Part shown: piece after piece, positions 53,644 through 61,672 of the stretch
Position numbering within the stretch: the first letter of the stretch is position 1
Layout of the letters: every line of letters starts with the position of its first letter
DNA from: Asparagopsis taxiformis
Lineage: Eukaryota; Rhodophyta; Florideophyceae; Bonnemaisoniales; Bonnemaisoniaceae
Direction of reading: 5' to 3'
DNA length: 64,000 bases
Assembly (NCBI GenBank): GCA_030407315.1
Contig: JALQPE010002232.1
Span: forward strand, 1-64,000
Translations under genes and position numbers: made by a program
Notes under the pieces: generated by a model
The model's database searches: none
Seen by the model: the letters and a program-made list of their open reading frames with translations, nothing else
What the model was told of the DNA's origin: nothing

Positions 53644-56600
53644 GTCACGAGCCACCCACATCGCCTGAACCCTTACGTAAAAGGGGGACGACCGACGTCG
53701 ATGATTGGTCCTCCGCAGGCTCACCGATGAACGAGAGTTACGTAAAGCTCACGGCCGCGAAGGCCAACTCGAGTCACATGACACCCGACGTGGGGGAAGA
53801 AACGAAGTCCGACGGGACGAACGAACCTCACACGAAGAGGAAGCCTCGCAGACGAGCGAGACGCGCTACCCGGAAGCACGACGCTTCCGAGCGCGAGAAA
53901 GCCAAGCACGCGGCTTATACGAAGCGTGTCGACGCAAAAGAAGCCATACGGGCTCACACGATGAAGCGACGAACCGCTAGCGAAGACGTAGACCGCGCGC
54001 CGGTCAGGACCGAACCGTTGGTCCTCGACGGGCATACGTGCCTCCTTGCGTCGAAGCATTATATCGTGTCCGGAACGATTGGACTAGACCTCAACGTGAT
54101 GAGGGCGATTACCATCGCGATGGATACGTGCAGCGGCTACAACTTGATACGAACAAGTTTACTACCCTACGACTGGGTCGACCGCTGTCTACGTGACGAA
54201 GAGCTACCGAAGCTCGGAGACGCCAACGGGCGACGTTTGCCTATCGAAGGCGCCATCCTGCTTCGTGTCAGGTTGGGGAACTCGCTGTTCCGCGTAAAAT
54301 TCTTCGTAGCCAACACGCTGGCTGTTCCCGTTATAATGGGCACGTCGTTCATGTCGAAGCATGTCGATGCTATACGCTGTCGAGCGCAGACAATCGACCT
54401 CCATCGGGGGGATACGATACCCATTATCGCGGAGGGTGATACGACGACTCCGTACGAGGAGGGGGAAGAGACGAATCCAAACGTGGAACACCCGAGACGC
54501 CGCGAGCGTAACGCGGCCTCGAATAGGCCGAGCCGAACGTTCTCGGTTCGCCTGACGAAGTACACGCGTGTACCGGCGATGTCGCAACGGACCGTCAACG
54601 TGACGACGGATGCGACCGGACTCGTGTTCCTCGAACCGAAAGCGTCGGTGCAATTTCGGCACGGGCTGCGCATAGCCAACGGAGTGGTCGACGTAGGACC
54701 GAGAGAGACGTTCTCTATCATCGTGTCGAACTTCACGAAGAAGGACCGCGAATTGCCGAAAGGCGCAACGATTGCGTACGCGGTACGCTCCCCGTTGGGA
54801 ATCGTCCCACTCAAGCGTGAGGGCGGCGAAGCCCTCGCGAAGGTTTTGAACCTACCGCTAGTCGACGCGACGACGCGGACAACTACGAACGGGTTGGGCG
54901 ACGAAACGCCAGACCCGTTGGTCAACGAAAAGGGGAACGACCCCGCCACGGATTGGCAGTCGACAATCGATTTGTCGCACCTCGACGACGAGGACTTACG
55001 AAAGCGCATCAACGAGATGCTAGCTACACATTCGTCAATGTGGACGAGCGGACGCCTCGGCGAAATCAATGCTACGGAGCATCGAATCGAACTCGAACCG
55101 GGCACGCGGCCCATACGTTCAATGCCCTATCGTCAGGGTCCGGCTCTACGTACGATAGCCGAGGAGCAGATCACGAAGATGCTCAACGAAGGGGTTATCG
55201 AACCCGCGTCCAGCGAATGGGCGTCACCAATCGTGTTGGTGCCGAAGAAGGACGGATCCTTACGTTTCTGTGTCGATTACAGGCGTTTGAACGCGAAAAC
55301 GATCGCTGATTCGTACCCGCTTCCTCGTATGGAAGATTGCCTCGATTCGTTGGGCGACGCCGCCATCTTCACGACACTCGATTGTAACGCCGGTTACTGG
55401 CAAGTGCCCGTCTCCGCCGAGGACCGTGATAAGACAACGTTTACGTCTTTCATGGGAACGTATCGCTACGTGCGAATGCCATTCGGGCTACGAAATGCCC
55501 CCGCTACGTTTCAGCGGACGTTGGACATCATCCTCTCCGGAGTACGTTGGCAATCGTGCCTGGTCTACTTGGACGACGTAATCGTCTTTTCGAAAGACCT
55601 CGAGTCTCACCTGGGTCACGTTGACCAGGTGCTTTCCCTGCTACGCGCAGCGGGAGTAACGTTAAAGCTCACGAAATGCTCGTTCTTTCAACCACGAGTT
55701 GACTACCTGGGGCACGTGATTACCCCAGGGAAGCTGCACGTCGCAGCACGGAACAAGGAAGCCTTTCGTACGGCTACGTTCCCACAAGACAAGACGCAAT
55801 GTCGATCGTTTTTGGGCGCGGCCAACGTTTACCGCCGTTTCGTAAAGGCGTATGCCGAGATCGCTCGGCCACTCAACACGATGTTGAAGAAGGACGCTTC
55901 CCCCGATTGGACGAACCCAACGGACGCGCAAACGAATGCGTTCGAAACGTTGAAGACAATACTGGTGTCGCCACCAGTATTGCACCTTCCGAAGGCGGGA
56001 CGTCCGTTCATGATCGATACCGACGCGTCGGCGTATCAGCTGGGAGCTACGTTGCTCCAACAGCAGAACGAAGATAAACCCAACGAATGGGTGCCGATTG
56101 GGTACTGGTCGAAGACCCTTAACGAAACCGAACGTGGTTACTCGGCGACCGAGCGCGAGTGCTACTCTGTCGTTTGGGCGATAACGTCGCTCCGACCCTA
56201 CGTAGAGGGTCAGCGGTTCACCGTACGTACGGACCACGAAGCCTTACGTTGGCTGATGACGTTAACGGACGCGTCCGGACGACTCCTACGATGGAGGCTA
56301 CGCGTTGCCGAATTCGATTTCGAAGTTACGTACAGGCCTGGGCGCGTGCACCAGGTACCTGACGCTTTATCACGTGTGATATCTACGTATGACGACGGTC
56401 GACCCGTCGACGACGACGTACCATCGTACGGAGACGCGGTCCTCGTGACGACTCGCAGTCGTCGACAACCCACACGAAATGGGCAAGGACGAACGACGTC
56501 CGTACGGAAAAAGGCAACGAATGCCAGGGGTCAAGACGACCCGTCGAACGAGACTCGTGATGAACGAACATCAGCCACGACGGCTGGCCACGATGGCCTC

Positions 56601-58172
56601 GAGTTCAACCGCGACGCGTCGCTCGATGACGTTCTTGACGAGGAACCGGATTTCCTCGACGAGCAGCGCGCTGCTGAAGACGATTCGGCACGCGTGCCAC
56701 CAGCTGACGTTCAGCTTCCCATTACGAGGGACGAGCTTATCGAAGCTCAACGCGAGGACGCGTTCTGTCAAACGATACTGACACGACAGTCCGAGACGCA
56801 GGACGCTGCATTCTTCGAAGGCCACGATGGCTTACTCCGACGCCGGAACCCTCACGATGAGGAACGTACACAAATCGTTGTGCCGGCTTCGTTACGGCCG
56901 CGGCTGCTGGAGTTAACGCACCACCACGTCCTCGCTGGACATCCCGGGCAAACGCGTATGTACTATACCCTACGGAGGACGTACTACTGGCCCGCGATGG
57001 CCGCCGACATCCACGCAACGGTACGAAACTGCGTTGGATGTGCGAAGAACCGCGTGAAGCTTCGCAAACGGACGAACCCGTTACGTTTATTCCCGGCCAC
57101 GGAGCCGCTGCGAGACCTATGTATCGACATACTAGGTCCGCTGACGAAGACCACGCGTGGCAACCGATTTATTCTCGTGATAACGGACCGCTTCACGAAG
57201 CTAACCAGAGTCGTACCTCTACGTAATATCGATTCCGCCAACGTGGCGAGCGCGTTCGTCAACGCATGGGTCTTCTCGTATGGACCCCCACGGACGCTCA
57301 TAAGCGATAACGGAAAGCAGTTCGCTGCTAAGTTTTTCCAGCGCGTCTGCAACGAGATTGGCGTAACGAACGTCTTCACGTCGACGTACCACCCCCAAAC
57401 GAACGGGCAGGTGGAGCGCTACAACAGGACGATCCTGGCGATGCTGCGCAATTACGTGAACGAAAACCAGAACGACTGGGATCGATACGCATCGGCGTTA
57501 ACGTTTGCGTACAACACGCATGTGCATTCGAGCACGGGCACGACGCCCTTCGATTTGATTCTCACGAATCCACCGCCACCGTTGGCGCTACACACGTCGG
57601 TAACGAACCGCGAACTACCCGACGGGGGAGGGCGAGCCACTTACGTGCGTGAGCTCGCCACAACGATGGATAACGCGTATCGAACGCTGAAGGCCGCGCA
57701 GGCACGTTATAAACGAAATTTCGACAAGCGAGTCCGTGTCTCGAATCGAAACATCCGCGCGGGAGAATACGTATTCATCGACCCGACGGACGGGACCACG
57801 AAGGGCGCGAAGCTCGGCAACCACGCGTTGGGACCGTTCCGCGTACTACGTAACGACGTACGAACGTTCGTCATCCAACGAGGAGACGTAGTTGAACGTG
57901 TCAACTCGGACCGCGTTGCGTACGCGCCAACGCCGGCGAACGCGCCCCCGCCGGAGCCATACGATGCCACCGAGGCAGACCTCGACAAGAACCGCGACGG
58001 TCCAGCGTATGTAGTAGACGACCTACTCAACCACCGCGTGAACGAGGACGGAACGTTAGACTTCCTCGTGAAGTGGGTCGGGTATCGTAACCCTACGTGG
58101 GAACCCCGCCGGAACGTATCTGAAGAGAGCGTCTCTCGATACTTCGCACGCGTGCGACGAGCAACAACGTGA
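53583..58172 (+). CDS. pol: Pol polyprotein of A2
   Basis: 1529 open codons, -1 relative to gag, overlapping it by 61 bp; the first codon is GTG, so entry by frameshifting at 53622-53628 is far more likely than initiation. Protease D181-T-C-S-G (shared with A1), RT Y-L-D-D (664 and 665), RNase H D-T-D-A-S near 812, integrase zinc region near 1112-1160 and D,D,E core, chromodomain at the end (V-K-W-V-G-Y). Only a handful of amino-acid differences from A1, none at catalytic positions. Probably competent. Confidence 0.97.
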   Translation: MGSRRQRVERPRAGKRPGDVGHEPPTSPEPLRKRGTTDVDDWSSAGSPMNESYVKLTAAKANSSHMTPDVGEETKSDGTNEPHTKRKPRRRARRATRKHDASEREKAKHAAYTKRVDAKEAIRAHTMKRRTASEDVDRAPVRTEPLVLDGHTCLLASKHYIVSGTIGLDLNVMRAITIAMDTCSGYNLIRTSLLPYDWVDRCLRDEELPKLGDANGRRLPIEGAILLRVRLGNSLFRVKFFVANTLAVPVIMGTSFMSKHVDAIRCRAQTIDLHRGDTIPIIAEGDTTTPYEEGEETNPNVEHPRRRERNAASNRPSRTFSVRLTKYTRVPAMSQRTVNVTTDATGLVFLEPKASVQFRHGLRIANGVVDVGPRETFSIIVSNFTKKDRELPKGATIAYAVRSPLGIVPLKREGGEALAKVLNLPLVDATTRTTTNGLGDETPDPLVNEKGNDPATDWQSTIDLSHLDDEDLRKRINEMLATHSSMWTSGRLGEINATEHRIELEPGTRPIRSMPYRQGPALRTIAEEQITKMLNEGVIEPASSEWASPIVLVPKKDGSLRFCVDYRRLNAKTIADSYPLPRMEDCLDSLGDAAIFTTLDCNAGYWQVPVSAEDRDKTTFTSFMGTYRYVRMPFGLRNAPATFQRTLDIILSGVRWQSCLVYLDDVIVFSKDLESHLGHVDQVLSLLRAAGVTLKLTKCSFFQPRVDYLGHVITPGKLHVAARNKEAFRTATFPQDKTQCRSFLGAANVYRRFVKAYAEIARPLNTMLKKDASPDWTNPTDAQTNAFETLKTILVSPPVLHLPKAGRPFMIDTDASAYQLGATLLQQQNEDKPNEWVPIGYWSKTLNETERGYSATERECYSVVWAITSLRPYVEGQRFTVRTDHEALRWLMTLTDASGRLLRWRLRVAEFDFEVTYRPGRVHQVPDALSRVISTYDDGRPVDDDVPSYGDAVLVTTRSRRQPTRNGQGRTTSVRKKATNARGQDDPSNETRDERTSATTAGHDGLEFNRDASLDDVLDEEPDFLDEQRAAEDDSARVPPADVQLPITRDELIEAQREDAFCQTILTRQSETQDAAFFEGHDGLLRRRNPHDEERTQIVVPASLRPRLLELTHHHVLAGHPGQTRMYYTLRRTYYWPAMAADIHATVRNCVGCAKNRVKLRKRTNPLRLFPATEPLRDLCIDILGPLTKTTRGNRFILVITDRFTKLTRVVPLRNIDSANVASAFVNAWVFSYGPPRTLISDNGKQFAAKFFQRVCNEIGVTNVFTSTYHPQTNGQVERYNRTILAMLRNYVNENQNDWDRYASALTFAYNTHVHSSTGTTPFDLILTNPPPPLALHTSVTNRELPDGGGRATYVRELATTMDNAYRTLKAAQARYKRNFDKRVRVSNRNIRAGEYVFIDPTDGTTKGAKLGNHALGPFRVLRNDVRTFVIQRGDVVERVNSDRVAYAPTPANAPPPEPYDATEADLDKNRDGPAYVVDDLLNHRVNEDGTLDFLVKWVGYRNPTWEPRRNVSEESVSRYFARVRRATT
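53622..53667 (+). promoter_or_regulatory. -1 programmed frameshift signal of A2
   Basis: Slippery heptamer GGGAAAC at 53622-53628, with gag codons GGA AAC. A 10-bp stem CAGGCGATGT (53632-53641) / ACATCGCCTG (53658-53667) follows with a 16-base loop. The gag stop is 13 bases after the heptamer. Conserved in A1. Confidence 0.85.
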
Positions 58173-59429
58173 AAGGCCACGACGGCCCCCGAAAACGCAC
58201 ACGAGCGTCGGGTTAAGCGCACGCGTGCGCGACGTTGCACGATGCAACAAACGAAGGCGACGAGCCGCACGAACGAGAAGCGAAGGCACAACGAGTGGCC
58301 GGGACGTCCACCCTTGCGTTGGGGGGGGCGCGATGCGTGCTAGAGCCGTCGCTCTTTTCGTTTTCGACACCATACGTTGGTGGAGGCACGAGCGCCAACG
58401 AAAGATTGGACAACGAGTCCACGCGCGGACGATTCACACGATGTGAAGAGCCACGACTGGCTCGACAGTGTTGACCGCCCCACGGGCAAAGGTGACGACA
58501 CCACGGGCCACGGACGGACAACACGTCAGATTTTTCGCGCGAAAAATTATACTTGGGCCAGCGGGCCATGGACGCACGGTACGAAAAATCGGGCCGATTA
58601 CAGTGCGCTAATCCGGCCAAATCTCGGGACACGCGTGCCCCGAAAATTTCGTAATTTTGGCATGTCACGTGAGCCATCTTACGTCCCCGTGGACAGCCGC
58701 TGACAACGAGTCGCATCGACCAACGAGGTCAACGCCAAACAGCTCGCGAGCTAACGGCAACGTGATGCCGGAAGGCGGAGAAACGACGTAGGACGGACGC
58801 GTCCCCAACGAAGATGGCAACGGCCTCACTACGAAACTCCACGCACGAAGCGGAACGAAGCTATACGTTAGCCGACGAATTAGACCAACGGGTCTCAGCG
58901 CACGAAGCGCGCGAATAAAGCGTGCGAACGACGAGCCAACGAGGCCGCGACAACGGACGGCGAACCGTATCGCCATCGTGTGGCACGATGCCGAACACGG
59001 CAGCCACGTACGGCAACCACGGAATGACACAGCGGTGTCCTGCCACGCGGGCATAACGAACGACGCGCGGAAGCGAAAAGCCCGCCGGCCAGTCGAACGC
59101 ACGTAACGAAACACGAATACGCAACGGCGTACAAGCTGGTAGCCAACGTAAACGGCACAGCTGAAGGCAACAAGCCGACGAAAAGTTGGCTCACGTAACA
59201 GCCTCAAACGCCCGCGGGCATGCGAAACGACTTCGTCAATCGCGTCCCCGTCGGGTTCGCAAGTCGAATGAACGAATACGCAACGGCGTAAAGGTCGAGC
59301 ATTACGTATGCCCAGGTGCACGTCGCACCACATAACGAACGAGCTAACGAAACGCTCCTCGGACGCCGCGGCGAACGACGCCGCCACGCGAAACGGACTA
59401 GCGCAGCGATTGCGCCACCGGCTAACGTG

Positions 59430-60125
59430 AAGCCGCGGGAACGTGAAGCGCGACGGCTCTAACGGTGTTAAAGGCCATACGAAAAGCCAAGCCCGCCGGC
59501 AAAAACGTTGTCTACGGAACTGCGACGCACCACGACGCACTGCCGCGTACACGCAACGGCGTGAAACGTCAAGCCAACTCACGCGCGAGTCAGCCTGACG
59601 CTTAGCGAATTTTCCGTCCAGCTCTTCGGAGCAAATTAAAATTGGCACCGACGTGCTACGTGCCAGAGAGCTCGAATGCTCAACGAAATTCGACACCCGA
59701 CGGGGTTATCCGCACGAGGAACGACGGCGGAAACGAATTCCGAGATAGTTACAAAATGATAACGCCACTGGCCAACGTGAAGCCGCGGCAACGCGAAGCG
59801 CGACGGCGCTAATGACGTCAACGGCTATACGAAAAGCCAAGCCCGCCGGCCACCACGTCGTCAACGAAACCGCAACGTACTGCGACGAATTACTGCGTAC
59901 ACGCCGCGGCGTAGAACGTCAAACCGACTCACGCGCACGTCGGTCTGACGTTCGACGAATTTTCCGCCAAGCTCATCGGAGCAAAATTAAAATCGGCACC
60001 GATGTGCTACGCGCTTAGGAGCTCGAATGCTCAACGAAATGCGACACCCGACGGGGTTATTCGAACGAGAAACGACGGCGAAAACGATTCCTGAGTTAGT
60101 TACTAAATGATACGCGCGCCAACGG
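59430..60125. repeat. 350-bp tandem array in A2
   Basis: Counterpart of 8230-8929 in A1, in reverse orientation; the shared string CGACGGGGTTAT appears near 59698 and 60048. Confidence 0.8.
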
Positions 60126-60473
60126 GCTCTAAGACCGAGGTTAACGTACCACTCGCAGTGAAAAGCCGCCGCTACGCGCCGCCGCTTTGCCGAATAATTG
60201 CGTGTGATACGAACCTGCCAACGGGCACGCGCCGCCGCGAACTCGAACCACGGGCTACGTAAGCCATACGACACCCGACGGGGTAGACGCCACAACAAAA
60301 AAAAATTGTGGGGAGGGGCTTAACGCTAAACCCCTCCTCTCCTGCAGACGACCTGCCAAACGCAAATTACGAAGCTCAACGGAGCCATGCGATTACGCAA
60401 AGAAACAAGACGAAGTTTACGAAGCAATACGATGCTAGAGCCGACGTGGCCTACGAACTAACCTAGGAACGAC

Positions 60474-60794
60474 CTAGTAGCGACGAGAACGCTTGCCCGC
60501 AGGGTCATACGGACCAGGGCCTTCGCCGCGGCTATCGTGGCTGCGGCTGCGAGTGGGCTGAACGAAGCCCGGCGCGTACGGATCGACGGTCTGCGTGACC
60601 ACGGGGGCTCGCTCGCGACGAGACGCGGGATCCCTAGCGTAAGGATCCGCAGTCCCGTGACTGCGCGTATCCGAAGGGCGCGCCGGAGCGGGGTCGCGTG
60701 GCAGGTACGCCGCTGCGTGACCATACCCGACGGGGTCGCCGAAGCCGCCGCCACTCGCGTAACCGTACGGTTCATTACGAACGCCAACGGGCGG
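60474..60794 (-). pseudogene. C-terminal remnant of the family-A antisense gene in A2
   Basis: Matches the last about 103 codons of the 5984-7873 gene of A1 (Y-G-Y-A-S-G-G-G-F-G-D to G-K-R-S-R-R-Y), then joins at ACGCCAACGGGCGG (60781-60794) to sequence that in A1 lies upstream of the gene. Promoter and about 84% of the main coding sequence are gone. By chance the remnant remains open into the LTR, giving a 311-codon chimeric frame (61409-60474) that is probably not a gene. Confidence 0.9.
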
Positions 60795-61007
60795 GCCGCG
60801 ATGATTACGAAAGAGCCGGAGCGCACGCGCGCGCTCCGGCGCCGTGGCGATTCGATCAGCCAACCGGGCCATGTACGTTTCAACGAGATTTTTCGGGACA
60901 ACTGCCACGTCCGCAGTTGTACCCGAAAAGGCGCCACGGCCCCGTGTCTCAGGCGCGTCCTGACGGGCCTCGCGTGGCCGGGACGTCCACGTGTGGGGGT
61001 GGGGCTG

Positions 61008-61667
61008 TGTAGTATACGTGGCAATTCCGAAATTGCAAATATTTACGTTTTTCCGCGGAATTCGAATTTCGCCGGATACGACCGGCGACAGCAATGAACG
61101 AACATTGCTGGCGCATGCGCGCGCGCAACCTGCACACGTGTGCAACGAACGTACTGGCAACGGCCAACGGACCAACGGGTCCCTACGTGTGACCCACAAG
61201 GTCCTTTCCCATTCGGGGACGTTACGAACAGTGTTTACACTGTAAAGCGATGCCATCGTGGCCATATAGGTATTGGCATCGTGCCGGGAGGGAAAGGGGA
61301 CAAGACAACGATCGAGCAACGGCTCTAGTCTACGACTGACTTCTACGTTTACGTTTACGTTTTGCCTAACGAGGCTTCGTCTCCGTCGAGCTGCGTACTC
61401 CCTACCCATCGCCGCACGTAAGGCTGATTGCGTGTAGTGCCTCCGGGCTTGGTCGAGAGCGCCTCCGGTGACGTACCACCTCGTGTGCTAACGTAATCCT
61501 CGCGTGGATTGTTGCGTCGTGACGCTCGTGTCTATTCGCTAACCACTCTACCTTCCTACCTAACAATACAGTCAAAACACCAGCGGGTGGACTGCTCGTT
61601 TCGTTTCGTTAAGGACAGCGTGTCCGTGGCTCGTACCAGCTACTTCTAGAACTAACGTGGTTCCACA
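61008..61667 (+). repeat. 3' LTR of A2
   Basis: 660 bp, preceded by the polypurine-like GTGGGGGTGGGGCTG. One substitution from the 5' LTR. Confidence 0.96.
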
Positions 61668-61672
61668 AAAAC

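Larger units (their letters stand above)
50482..61667 (+). mobile_element. Chromovirus A2, second full-length family-A copy, internally deleted (11.19 kb)
   Basis: LTRs of 660 bp at each end differ by one substitution (C/T, near 51009 and 61533). Perfect target duplication AAAAC (50477-50481 and 61668-61672). gag and pol are intact and nearly identical to A1. It is 2,485 bp shorter than A1: 2,289 bp were lost by a deletion between 14-bp direct repeats, removing most of the antisense gene, and about 200 bp in the non-coding interval. Inserted in the gag-pol frame of element E. Confidence 0.97.
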
